The notes: generated by a model from the sequence alone, not told the origin. Counted from the first letter of the stretch, positions 9,627-17,140 are shown. The stretch: 40,466 bases of DNA from Actinomadura hibisca NBRC 15177 (GCF_001552635.1 NZ_BCRO01000109.1:1-40466), one strand, 5' to 3'. Made by a program: numbers and translations.

Positions 9627-10049
9627 GTGAGCACCATGAGCACCGACGACCGCGACATGGCCTGGATGCTGGACAAACTCAAGGACCGGGCGATCGGCAC
9701 CCGGCACGTGCTGGCGCTGTCCAAGGACGGGCTGAAGATCTGCCACAGCACCGGCCTGGACAACGACCGCGCCGACCAGCTCGCCGCCGTCGCCTCCGGC
9801 ATCCAGAGCCTGTCGCTCAGCGCCTCCGGCGAGTTCGGCACCGGCATCGGCGCGGGCCAGTCGATGGTGGAGTTCCGCGGCGGCGTGCTGCTGATCGTCC
9901 CGGCCGGGGAGGGCGCGCACCTGGCGGTCGTCGGCGCCGAGGACTGCGACGTCGGCATGATCGCGCACTATATGAACGAGCTGGTGGAGCAGGTCGGGGG
10001 CTTCCTGACCGCGCCGCCGCGCCGGCCCGCCGGGGCCGGGGAACGATGA
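9627..10049 (+). CDS. cvnB: Conservon CvnB, Roadblock/LC7 protein
   Basis: 140 residues from GTG 9627, or 137 from ATG 9636; the two starts lie in a duplicated GTGAGCACC/ATGAGCACC. The body has the Roadblock/LC7 fold pattern: WMLDKLKDRAIGTRHVLALSKDGLKI, then a Gly-rich hydrophobic core (GAGQSMVEFRGGVLLIVPAG), then a C-terminal amphipathic helix (MIAHYMNELVEQV). In conservons this protein acts as a regulator of the small GTPase CvnD. A GAGGAGG at 9604-9610 is rather far for either start. It overlaps cvnC as ATGA, so translation is coupled. Confidence 0.92.
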   Translation: MSTMSTDDRDMAWMLDKLKDRAIGTRHVLALSKDGLKICHSTGLDNDRADQLAAVASGIQSLSLSASGEFGTGIGAGQSMVEFRGGVLLIVPAGEGAHLAVVGAEDCDVGMIAHYMNELVEQVGGFLTAPPRRPAGAGER

Positions 10050-10411
10050 GCGACCCGCCGTCGCTGGAGGGCGAGGAGCCCGACCGGCTGTACATCGTCA
10101 CCGGCGGGCGCGGCGCGGCGGTCCCCGTCGAGCTGGACCTGGTGACGCTGGTGCTGGCCGAGGGCGAGCCGGCCGGCGGCATGCAGTCCGAGCACGCCGA
10201 GATCCTGCGCTCGTGCCGCTACCACCCGATGGCGGTGGTCGAGCTGTCGGCCCGGCTGCGGATGCCGGTCAGCGTGGTGCGGGTGCTGCTGCGCGACCTG
10301 CTGGCGCTCGGCCGGATCACCGCCCGGCCGCCCGCCTCGGCCCCCGCCCGCGCCGAACTCCCCGACCTGGCAACCCTGAAGCAGGTGCTCGTTGGACTCC
10401 AGAACCTCTGA
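10046..10411 (+). CDS. cvnC: Conservon CvnC, DUF742 protein
   Basis: 121 residues, the usual size of the DUF742 family. The N-terminal half has DRLYIVTGGRG and a winged-helix-like core follows: ILRSCRYHPMAVVELSARLRMPVSVVRVLLRDLLALGRI. Residues 40-90 look like a helix-turn-helix, although no conservon DUF742 is known by me to be a classical DNA-binding regulator. Start ATG 10046 overlaps the cvnB stop. The end overlaps cvnD by 20 bp. It is the standard third member of the conservon. Confidence 0.92.
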   Translation: MSDPPSLEGEEPDRLYIVTGGRGAAVPVELDLVTLVLAEGEPAGGMQSEHAEILRSCRYHPMAVVELSARLRMPVSVVRVLLRDLLALGRITARPPASAPARAELPDLATLKQVLVGLQNL

Positions 10412-11111
10412 CCAGCCCACCGGGCCCGGAACGGTGCCCGGTGTCCGCGCCGAGGCCGCCCCCGGCACGGTGCCCGGCATCGTGCCCGCCGCCGCGTCCC
10501 CCGCCGGCGGCGATCCGCCGCTGCGCGCCACCGCCCGCGACGGTCTCAAGATCGTGATCGTGGGCGGATTCGGCGCGGGCAAGACCACCATGGTGGGCGC
10601 GGTCAGCGAGATCCGGCCGCTCAGCACCGAGGAGGTCATGACGCGGGCCGGGATCGGCATCGACGACCCCTCCCGCGTCCGGGACAAGAACACCACCACC
10701 GTGGCGTTCGACTTCGGCCGCATCACGCTGAACGACCTCCAGGTGTTGTACCTGTTCGGCGCGCCGGGCCAGCAGCGGTTCTGGTTCCTGTGGGAGCAGC
10801 TGTTCGCCGGGGCGCTCGGCGCGGTCGTGCTGGTCGACACCCGCCGCATCGCCGACTCCTGGTACGCCATCGACCGGCTGGAGGCGCACCCGCTGCCGTT
10901 CGTCGTGGCGGTCAACCGGTTCGACGACGCGCCCGGCCCGCCGCTGGAGCGCGTCCGGGACGCGCTCGACCTCGACCCCGGGGTGTCGCTGATCGAGTGC
11001 GACGCGCGCCGCCGCGCCTCCACCAAGACCGCGCTGATCACCCTCGTGCGGCATCTGACCGCCCTGCACGACCTGCCCGCCTCCGCCGCCGCCCGGGAGC
11101 CCGTGACGTGA
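10392..11111 (+). CDS. cvnD: Conservon CvnD, Ras-like GTP-binding protein
   Basis: 239 residues from TTG 10392. A 45-residue Pro/Ala-rich leader precedes the G domain. The P-loop GGFGAGKTT is at 58-66. A switch-I-like Thr region (RDKNTTTVAFDFGRI) and the G3-like block LFGAPGQQRFWFLW follow, with NRFD in place of NKxD. These fit the conservon GTPases, distant relatives of small Ras-like proteins. It presumably switches on or off the signalling passed from CvnA. The start lies inside cvnC and the end overlaps cvnE by GTGA, giving tight coupling. A later start is possible because the leader is low-complexity. Confidence 0.9.
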   Translation: MDSRTSDQPTGPGTVPGVRAEAAPGTVPGIVPAAASPAGGDPPLRATARDGLKIVIVGGFGAGKTTMVGAVSEIRPLSTEEVMTRAGIGIDDPSRVRDKNTTTVAFDFGRITLNDLQVLYLFGAPGQQRFWFLWEQLFAGALGAVVLVDTRRIADSWYAIDRLEAHPLPFVVAVNRFDDAPGPPLERVRDALDLDPGVSLIECDARRRASTKTALITLVRHLTALHDLPASAAAREPVT

Positions 11112-12463
11112 CCGAACCGACCGTGACCCAGCCCGTAGCCCCGTCCGCGGCCCAGTCCGCGACGCAGCCCGTCCCCGCCCCCGCGCCGCCCGGCGACGGC
11201 CCGCCGCCCGGCCGCGGCCATCCCGGCCACCCGCAGCCGGTGCGGCTGTACGGGCCGCACGTCGCCGACGACCCCGCCGAGCTGTACCGCACGCTGCGCG
11301 AGCGCTACGGCCCGGTCGTGCCGATCCTGCTGGACGGCGACGTGCCCGCCTGGTTCGTGCTGGGCTACCGCGAGGTCAACCACGTGACCAGCAACCCCCG
11401 GCTGTTCGCGCGCGACTGCCGCCGCTGGAACGCCTGGGACCTGATCCCCGGCGACTGGCCGCTGATGCCGTACGTGGGCTGGACGCCGTCGGTGATGTTC
11501 GCCGAGGGCCCCGAGCACCAGCGGCGCGCGGGCGCGATCGGCGACGCGCTGGACGAGGTGAGCCGCGCCGAGCTGGTCACCGTGTGCCGCGCCGAGGCCG
11601 ACAAGCTGATCGACGAGTTCGCCGGGGCGGGCGAGGCCGACCTGGTCGCCCAGTACTCGCACCGCATCCCGCTGCTGGTGGTGGCGCGGCTGTTCGGGCT
11701 GCCGGGCGCCGACATCCCGGTGCTGGTGCAGGACGTGGCCGAGTCGCTGGACGTGGGTGACAAGGCCATCGCCGCGCACCAGCGCATCCACGCGCGGATG
11801 CAGCGGCTGGTGCAGGACCGCAAGCACCTGCCGCGCTCGGACGTGCCGTCCCGGCTGATCCACCACCCGGCCGGGCTCAGCGACGACGAGGTCGTCATCG
11901 ACCTGCTGGTGGTGATGGCCGCCGCGCAGCAGCCCACCGGCAACTGGATCGGCAACGCGCTGCGGCTGATGTTGTCCGACGACTCGTTCTCGGTGACCTT
12001 CCAGGGCAACCGGCGCAGCGTCGGCGAGGCGCTGAGCGAGGTGTTGTGGGAGGACACCCCGACGCAGAACTTCATCGGCCGGTGGGCGGTGCACGACTGC
12101 CGCCTCGGCGACCAGCGGGTCCGGCGCGGCGACCTGCTGGTGCTGGGGCTGGCGGCGGCCAACGCCGACCCGCAGGCGCAGCCGGAGTCCTACAGCGACG
12201 CCGCCGCCAACCGCGCGCACATGTCGTTCGGCAAGGGCGAGCACGGTTGCCCGTTCCCCGCGCCGGAGCTGGCCGAGCTGCTGGCCCGCACGGCGGTGGA
12301 GGCGCTGCTGGACCGGCTGCCGGACGTCCGGCTCGCGGTGCCGGTGGACGACCTGGAGTGGCGCCCGTCGGTGTGGATGCGGGGACTGTTCACGCTGCCG
12401 GTGGTGTTCAGCCCGACGCTCGACCTGGCCGACGCGCCCGCGCCGACCGACGAGGAGCCCTGA
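11108..12463 (+). CDS. cvnE: Conservon CvnE, CYP157-like cytochrome P450 lacking ExxR
   Basis: 451 residues from GTG 11108. The heme-thiolate loop FGKGEHGCPFP is intact. The otherwise near-universal K-helix ExxR reads E-V-L-W (codons 12038-12049), so the Arg is replaced by Trp. The I-helix reads AAAQQPTGN in place of AGxxT. Both changes are known for the CYP157 family, the usual conservon P450 (for example CYP157C1 of S. coelicolor). A sensory or ligand-binding job rather than normal monooxygenase chemistry is often suspected. The N-terminus is Pro/Ala/Gln-rich and probably disordered. It ends three bases from the stop of the convergent P450. Confidence 0.93.
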   Translation: MTEPTVTQPVAPSAAQSATQPVPAPAPPGDGPPPGRGHPGHPQPVRLYGPHVADDPAELYRTLRERYGPVVPILLDGDVPAWFVLGYREVNHVTSNPRLFARDCRRWNAWDLIPGDWPLMPYVGWTPSVMFAEGPEHQRRAGAIGDALDEVSRAELVTVCRAEADKLIDEFAGAGEADLVAQYSHRIPLLVVARLFGLPGADIPVLVQDVAESLDVGDKAIAAHQRIHARMQRLVQDRKHLPRSDVPSRLIHHPAGLSDDEVVIDLLVVMAAAQQPTGNWIGNALRLMLSDDSFSVTFQGNRRSVGEALSEVLWEDTPTQNFIGRWAVHDCRLGDQRVRRGDLLVLGLAAANADPQAQPESYSDAAANRAHMSFGKGEHGCPFPAPELAELLARTAVEALLDRLPDVRLAVPVDDLEWRPSVWMRGLFTLPVVFSPTLDLADAPAPTDEEP

Positions 12464-12466
12464 CCG

Positions 12467-13702
12467 TCAGGCGGCCCCCGACATGGTGCGACGTGGGGTG
12501 AACACCAGCGGCAGTTCGGCCGGGCCACGGGTGAACACGCCCTGCTCGACGGGCGTGAAGCCGTCGGCCAGCCGCAGGCCGGGCATGGCGTCCAGCAGCT
12601 GGTTCGCGCCGACCTCGACCTCGGTCTTGGCCAGCAACGCGCCCACGCAGAAGTGCCGTCCCAGCGCGAACGCCAGGTGGTCGGCGGCGGCCGAGAACGC
12701 GGTGGTGGTCTTGAGGTCGGCGCGCAGCACGTCGAAACGGTCGGGGTCGGTGTAACGCTCGGGGTCGCGGTTGGCGGCCCCGATCAGCGCGGTGACGGTG
12801 CTGCCCGCGGGGACGACGCCGCCGCCCAGCTCGACGTCCTCGGCGGGCTGCCGCATGATCATGTGGACGGGCGGGGTGTGGCGCAGCGTCTCGGCGAACG
12901 CGGCCGGGATCAGCGAGCGGTCGGCGCGCACGGCGGCGAGCTGCTCGGGGTGTTGGAGCAGGTTGGCGAACAGCGCCGAGATCGCCTTGTCGGTGGTCTC
13001 GCCCCCGGCGGCCAGCAGCAGGCTGCAGAACGCCTTGATGTCCTCGTCGCTCATCGAGGTGCCGTCGATCTCGGCGCGGCACAACGTGGACAGCAGGTCG
13101 TCGCCCAGGTGCTCGCGGCGCTCGCGGATGATCGGCAGCATGTACTCGGCGAACTCGGCGCGGGTGCGCATCCCCGCCTCGGCGACCTGCGGGTCCTGGG
13201 AGAGGTTGCCGAGGAAGGCGATGATCGAGGTGTACCAGCGCTGGAAGCGGGCGTGGTCGCCCTGGTCGAGGCCGAGCATGTCCACGATCACGTTGATCGG
13301 GAAGTGCGTGCTGTAGTCGCCGACCAGCTCGACGGAGCCGGTGTCGCGGAACCGGTCGATGAGCCGCCGGGAGTTGTCCTCGATGACCGGCAGGAAGGTC
13401 GCCTGGAGCTCGGCGCCGCGGAAGGCGGGGGCGACCAGCGCGCGGCGCACCGCGTGCTCGCGGCCGCTGAGCTGGAGGATGGTGCGGCCGTGCACCGGCT
13501 CCAGCTGCCAGTCGTAGTTGGCGGTGGTGAAGACCGGGTCGCGGAACACGCGCGAGACGTCCTCGTGGCGCGAGACGATGTAGGAGTTCATGGGCTCGTG
13601 CCACATGAGCGGGGCCCGCTCGCGCAGGACGCGGTAGGCGGAGTAGGGGTCGGCGGCGAAGTCCTTCGACAGGATGTCCGGCAACTCTCGGGGCGTGGAC
13701 AT
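12467..13702 (-). CDS. Cytochrome P450, canonical motifs
   Basis: 411 residues from ATG 13702, with GGGAGG about seven bases upstream; an upstream in-frame start at 13741 lacks this site. Motifs are complete: I-helix LLAAGGETTDK, K-helix ETLR, and heme loop FALGRHFCVG with the Cys ligand. It is therefore a soluble bacterial class I monooxygenase that needs ferredoxin and ferredoxin reductase; neither is encoded nearby. The substrate is unknown. In Streptomyces, CYP157 conservon genes are often beside a CYP154-type gene in the same direction. Here the second P450 is convergent, so it is not cotranscribed with the conservon. Confidence 0.93.
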   Translation of the reverse strand: MSTPRELPDILSKDFAADPYSAYRVLRERAPLMWHEPMNSYIVSRHEDVSRVFRDPVFTTANYDWQLEPVHGRTILQLSGREHAVRRALVAPAFRGAELQATFLPVIEDNSRRLIDRFRDTGSVELVGDYSTHFPINVIVDMLGLDQGDHARFQRWYTSIIAFLGNLSQDPQVAEAGMRTRAEFAEYMLPIIRERREHLGDDLLSTLCRAEIDGTSMSDEDIKAFCSLLLAAGGETTDKAISALFANLLQHPEQLAAVRADRSLIPAAFAETLRHTPPVHMIMRQPAEDVELGGGVVPAGSTVTALIGAANRDPERYTDPDRFDVLRADLKTTTAFSAAADHLAFALGRHFCVGALLAKTEVEVGANQLLDAMPGLRLADGFTPVEQGVFTRGPAELPLVFTPRRTMSGAA

Positions 13703-14230
13703 GACGTTCCCTCCCGTTGCACGATCGGCGCACTGGCTCAACCGAGCGTAGAGAGCACTCCGCTACCAGTCCAGTACGTACGGTTTTGGCGTCGAATAAG
13801 ACGTATCTCTGGCCTTGAAGGCAGCAATTACTTACTGCTCATTGAGGCCGGACTTGCCCAAGAGCGGTTCTGCTCTCCCTCCGCACCACCACCCTCCCGG
13901 ACGCCCTTCCGGCAAAGAGTTCCCCACGGCATCGCACGGGTGCCGGGAGCCCCACGGGAACCATTCGCCCACCCCGACTAAACTGTCCAAGTAGGTCAGA
14001 ACGGCGGTCATCCCGCCGTCCCGCCTCGGCGGGCCGACCCTGACTTCGCCCGCGCGAGCGCCGCCGCGTTCGCCGTCCCCCGGAGCGATGGGCGAATCCG
14101 GCGACCGGTCTAGACCATTTTGCGGAACAGGGTGGGTCATCCGGGAAGATCTCCCTCTCACACTTCGCCGCCGCCGCCGGCCCACCGGCCGGCGACCCCG
14201 GCGACGGCCCGACAGGAGGACAGCGACACC
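13703..14230. promoter_or_regulatory. Long intergenic region, P450 promoter side and small-ORF leader
   Basis: About 530 bp with no supported gene. Upstream of the P450, at about 13780-13800, lies an A/T-richer stretch holding the self-complementary GTACGTAC, a plausible repressor site. A small hairpin ACGGCGG/CCGCCGT lies at 14001-14019. Long minus-strand frames are open through 13832-14519 but read as Arg/Gly/Pro-rich shadow protein. Confidence 0.4.
14104..14119. promoter_or_regulatory. DasR-like operator (dre) candidate
   Basis: ACCGGTCTAGACCATT matches the Streptomyces DasR responsive element ACTGGTCTAGACCACT at 14 of 16 positions, including the whole GGTCTAGACC palindrome. DasR is a GntR regulator sensing aminosugar phosphates. 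The site lies 112 bp before the 48-codon ORF. A palindrome this short could belong to another GntR protein. Confidence 0.4.
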
Positions 14231-14377
14231 ATGAGCACCCCTCTGGCCAATCCCCGCCGCACCAGGCTGATGGCCTGGCCCACGCAGGGCACCGAGGACC
14301 AGGAGTCCGAGCAGGCGGGCCTGCCCGCCGCCGACACCGCCACGGCCGCGTCCGAGGAGGAGCACTCCGCCCGCTGA
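14231..14377 (+). CDS. Small hydrophilic protein, 48 residues, unknown
   Basis: ATG 14231 follows GGAGGA (14215-14220) by ten bases, and a strong hairpin terminator lies 23 bases after the stop. This looks like a real monocistronic gene too short for most gene finders. The product starts MSTPLANPRRTRLMAWPTQG and ends in an acidic, Ala/Glu-rich tail (EEEHSAR). It has no Cys, no signal peptide and no membrane span. No maturase or protease of a peptide natural product is nearby, so I do not call it a RiPP precursor. A longer in-frame start at 14120 would add Pro/His-rich sequence over the likely leader and is less likely. Confidence 0.5.
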   Translation: MSTPLANPRRTRLMAWPTQGTEDQESEQAGLPAADTATAASEEEHSAR

Positions 14378-14399
14378 GGCGTGGGTGGGTCGCTCCTTC

Positions 14400-14432
14400 G
14401 CCCGCCGGACCTCCCTGGGAGGACCGGCGGGC
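14400..14432 (+). terminator. Hairpin terminator after the small ORF
   Basis: Arms GCCCGCCGG (14400-14408) and CCGGCGGGC (14424-14432) pair perfectly. The CCTCCC/GGGAGG inside extends the stem past one mismatch. The following TTCGCGCGTTCC gives a weak T-containing tail. Confidence 0.75.
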
Positions 14433-14517
14433 TTCGCGCGTTCCCGGTCTTGACCACCGGTCCGATTGTCCGAGGGTGCCGCTAGCTTGCCGATCACACC
14501 CGACAGAGGAGACCGGC

Positions 14518-14922
14518 ATGGGCGCTTGGGATTACGGACCGTTCGACAACGACGGCGCGCTGGACTTCGTCGGTGGTCTGGCCGACGAGCCCGGCGACGT
14601 CACCGAGAAGCTGCGGGCGGCCATGGTCTCGGTGATCGAGTCGCGGGACTACCTCGACTTGGACGACGTCTCCGCCGCCCTCGCCGCCGCCTGCCTGGTC
14701 GCCGGGCGGCTCGACCCGGCGGTGATGACCAACGTCAACGGCAAGCACTACCTGGAACAGCTCACCTTCGACGCCGGGCCGCTGCGCGAGCCGGCGTCCA
14801 GCGCTTTCGTCCGGTCCTTCGCCGGTGGCGACAACGAGTGGTTCGAGCTGTGGGCGGACGCCGACGCCATGGCCGAGGTGGAGGCCGCGCACGCCCCCTA
14901 CCGGCAGGTCCTCGCGTCGTAG
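14518..14922 (+). CDS. DUF4259-family protein
   Basis: 134 residues from ATG 14518, with AGAGGAG at 14505-14511. The N-terminus MGAWDYGPFDNDGALDFV is the signature of DUF4259, small cytoplasmic proteins common in actinobacteria and proteobacteria. The rest is mostly helical and acidic, ending in WFELWADADAMAEVEAAHAPY. No catalytic residues are known to me and no function is established. It stands alone, between a terminator and the next gene 114 bp away. Confidence 0.85.
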   Translation: MGAWDYGPFDNDGALDFVGGLADEPGDVTEKLRAAMVSVIESRDYLDLDDVSAALAAACLVAGRLDPAVMTNVNGKHYLEQLTFDAGPLREPASSAFVRSFAGGDNEWFELWADADAMAEVEAAHAPYRQVLAS

Positions 14923-15036
14923 GGGCGGGCCGTGGGTCCGGAGAGCGATATCCGTCTCGTCGATCCCTGGTCGCCGGGGTGGTGGGCGTGGTGGACTTGG
15001 TCCGTCCCTTCCTCCGGTTCTCACGGGAGCGCACGC

Positions 15037-15417
15037 ATGGCTGACCCGATGACCATCGCGATCGCCTGCGCCGCGGCGGGCAAGGCCGTCGAGGTGGCGG
15101 GCGAGCCCGCCCGCGCGGCCGTCGCCGAGCTGGTGGCCAGGTTCCGCCGGCGGTTCCAGGACAGGCCCGACGAGCAGGCCGCGCTGGAGCGCGCCGCCGA
15201 CGCGCCCGACTCCGCGGAGCGGCTGGCCGCGTTGGAGGGCGTGATCCGCCGCGAGATGGACGCCGACCCCGCGTTCGGGTCCGAGGTCACGGCGCTGTGG
15301 CAGCGGGCGGAGTCGTCGGTGTCGGCGCAGCATGACGGCGTGGCCAACAACTTCACCGGCACGGCCGGGAAGGTCGTGCAGATGCGCGACGTGCACGGCG
15401 GCTTCACGCTGAACTAG
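15037..15417 (+). CDS. Short protein with C-terminal RHIM-like amyloid motif
   Basis: 126 residues from ATG 15037, with GGGAG nine bases before. The N-terminal 30 residues are hydrophobic and Ala/Gly-rich (MADPMTIAIACAAAGKAVEV), followed by a helical, charged middle to about residue 100. The last 23 residues contain N-x-F-x-G, then KVVQMRDVHGG at 112-122. This V-V-Q-x-x-x-(I/V)-x-G-G pattern at the extreme C-terminus resembles the RHIM-like bacterial amyloid signalling motif (BASS3 type) of actinobacterial NLR-linked effectors. In those systems a helical Bell domain, thought to kill cells by membrane damage, precedes the motif. The match is by eye. No NLR partner is in the window. Confidence 0.55.
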   Translation: MADPMTIAIACAAAGKAVEVAGEPARAAVAELVARFRRRFQDRPDEQAALERAADAPDSAERLAALEGVIRREMDADPAFGSEVTALWQRAESSVSAQHDGVANNFTGTAGKVVQMRDVHGGFTLN

Positions 15418-16271
15418 CGCGGCAGGCCCAGTTCCTCGCGGGCCTGCCCGAAGCGGTCCGGCCAGATCCACAGGCGGTGGGGCGGCGGGACGCGGTGGTA
15501 GCCGAACGGGCCCACCACGCTGCGGTCCCGCAGGTCCACGCAGATGCGCTGGTAGGCGCCCGCCACGGCCGCCTTGGGGTCGTCCAGCCCGCGCACGCCC
15601 AGCTTCACGCAGGCCCGGTACTCGTAGGCCAGCAGCAGGTCCGCGCCGAACTCCGCCCACATGCCGCGCCGTTCCGTCCAGGCCGCGTCGGCCTCGCGCA
15701 GCAGCAGCCGCAGGTCGGCCGGGCCGGGCAGCGACGGGTGCACCAGGAAGAGCGCGCCCCAGCCCGAGGCCACCATGTCCAGGTTGAACGTGCGGCGGTC
15801 GGGGTGGTCGCGCGGCGGCAGCGGGTCGGCGGGGCCGCCGTCGAACCACGGCGCGATGTAGGCCAGCAGCCGCCCGTAGCGGTCGATCATCTCCCCGGCG
15901 GGCAGCACCGCGACCCGGCGGCGGCCTCCGTTGGGGCGGGCCAGGCGGTGTTCCAGCAGCAGGTCGAACTCCGCGCTGGCGCGCTCACCTGCGGCGATGT
16001 GGCGGCGCGCGGCGTCGGGTGTGAGCCGTTCCAGCAGGTGTTCGCGGAGTTCGACGGGGATGAGCGGCTCGTAGGTGCCGTCGGTGAGCCGGGCCCGGCA
16101 GCGGTCGAGGGTGGTCTGGGCGGTGGGCGGCGCGCCCGCGTAGCCGGCCTTCTCGGGGGTGTCCACCGACACCATCCGGACGGGCTGCTCCACGACGGGG
16201 GTGTCACCGTCGGAGGCGCGCAGCAGGCGGCGCGGGGCCGGGCGGGCGGCGGGAGCGGGGGGATCGGCCAT
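15414..16271 (-). CDS. Staphylococcal-nuclease-like protein
   Basis: 285 residues from ATG 16271. The SNase (thermonuclease) core is recognisable: DGDT at 21-24, then VRMVSVDTPE with Arg 32, Asp 37, Thr 38 and Glu 40, and DRYGRLLAYI with Arg 134. These correspond to the catalytic and calcium residues Arg35, Asp40, Glu43 and Arg87 of S. aureus nuclease, so activity on DNA or RNA is likely. It is longer than secreted SNases and has no signal peptide. The insertion between the motifs and the C-terminal helical region are unfamiliar. Its stop overlaps that of the convergent RHIM-like gene: both use the palindrome CTAG (15414-15417). Confidence 0.75.
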   Translation of the reverse strand: MADPPAPAARPAPRRLLRASDGDTPVVEQPVRMVSVDTPEKAGYAGAPPTAQTTLDRCRARLTDGTYEPLIPVELREHLLERLTPDAARRHIAAGERASAEFDLLLEHRLARPNGGRRRVAVLPAGEMIDRYGRLLAYIAPWFDGGPADPLPPRDHPDRRTFNLDMVASGWGALFLVHPSLPGPADLRLLLREADAAWTERRGMWAEFGADLLLAYEYRACVKLGVRGLDDPKAAVAGAYQRICVDLRDRSVVGPFGYHRVPPPHRLWIWPDRFGQAREELGLPR

Positions 16272-16349
16272 GGCGGCGTCCCTTCACCGGGACTCCGAGC
16301 CTGCCACCCTCCAGCCGATTTGCTCCGATATTGACCGCTATCGGGCACT

Positions 16350-16376
16350 GGAATTTTCGGCGATATTCCGTATGTT
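16350..16376 (+). promoter_or_regulatory. SigR-like promoter candidate
   Basis: GGAAT at 16350-16354 and GTT at 16374-16376 are 19 bases apart, close to the GGAAT-N18-GTT consensus of SigR/SigH sigma factors. One extra base in the spacer weakens it. It lies 41 bp before the DUF5701 gene. A TTGACC at 16331 lacks a partner -10. Confidence 0.35.
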
Positions 16377-16417
16377 GTACAGAGTTACTCCGTCGGTCCC
16401 GCAGGAAGGCACGTCCC

Positions 16418-17086
16418 GTGACGCACGATGAGATCCCGTTCGAGGCGGGCGCCGAGTTCGACCGCCAGGTCCAGACCCTGGTCGCCCGGGGCTACCCCGC
16501 GCTCGCGGGCCTGGACGAGGCGGGGTTCGCCGCCCTGCTCGCCCCGCTCCGCGCCACCGCGACCGGGCGGGCCGCCGGCATGGTCCCGCCCACCGAGGGG
16601 CGGGTGCCGTTCATGCTGGTCGTCACCCGCGAGCTGGCCCCCGTCGAGGAGATGGTCCCGCGCACGACGCTGGCCCGCCGCACCAAGCCCGGCGTGATCG
16701 ACCGCCACTACGCCGAGGGCGACATCGCCACGTTCGTCCCCACCAAGGAGGTCGAGCTGCCCGACGCCCGCGCCTACCTGCTGTTCGACGTGGAGCGGGG
16801 CGAGGAGTTCTGCAACGCGATCCCGAACGACGCCATGGCGGTGATCGCCACGCGGGACCGCACCCTGCTCACCATCGAGGAGGGCCTCGCGCTGGCCAAC
16901 CAGTTCCCCGAGGCGCTGGCCAAGAACAAGTGCTTCTCGCTGGGCGGCTCGCGCTGCGGCGACCGGCGCGTCCCGGCCCTGTGGATCAGCCAGAACGCGC
17001 CCAAGCTCGGCTGGTGCTGGGCGGGCAACCCGCACACCTGGCTCGGCATGGCCTCCGCCGCCGACCGGGCGGGCTCGCTGGGCTGA
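16418..17086 (+). CDS. DUF5701-family protein
   Basis: 222 residues from GTG 16418, with AGGAAGG about eight bases upstream. The opening EFDRQVQTLVARGYPALAGL and the central VPFMLVVTRELAPVEEMVP fit the actinobacterial DUF5701 proteins as I recall them. The C-terminal half has FCNAIPNDAMAVI and ends with conserved Trp/Cys-rich sequence (LGWCWAGNPHTWLGMA). It is soluble, with no signal peptide and no known activity. It is a single gene; a SigR-type promoter may precede it. Confidence 0.75.
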   Translation: MTHDEIPFEAGAEFDRQVQTLVARGYPALAGLDEAGFAALLAPLRATATGRAAGMVPPTEGRVPFMLVVTRELAPVEEMVPRTTLARRTKPGVIDRHYAEGDIATFVPTKEVELPDARAYLLFDVERGEEFCNAIPNDAMAVIATRDRTLLTIEEGLALANQFPEALAKNKCFSLGGSRCGDRRVPALWISQNAPKLGWCWAGNPHTWLGMASAADRAGSLG

Positions 17087-17140
17087 CGCGCTCGCACTGA
17101 CAAAAGATCACGAGGGGGGCCATTCCGGCGATGCGCCACG

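Noticed and set aside
14120..14230. Longer start for the 48-residue protein
   Set aside because: It would add His/Pro-rich sequence over the probable leader and ignore the well-placed GGAGGA before 14231.
14231..14377. RiPP precursor peptide
   Set aside because: No Cys or clear core, and no maturation enzyme or transporter nearby.
14450..14488. TTGACC ... TAGCTT promoter for the DUF4259 gene
   Set aside because: The spacing of 27 bp is too long for a sigma-70 promoter and no better -10 is seen.
13832..14519. Minus-strand genes of about 220 codons
   Set aside because: The frames cross a hairpin terminator and the well-supported 48-codon gene. Their product is Arg/Gly/Pro-rich with no conserved pattern.
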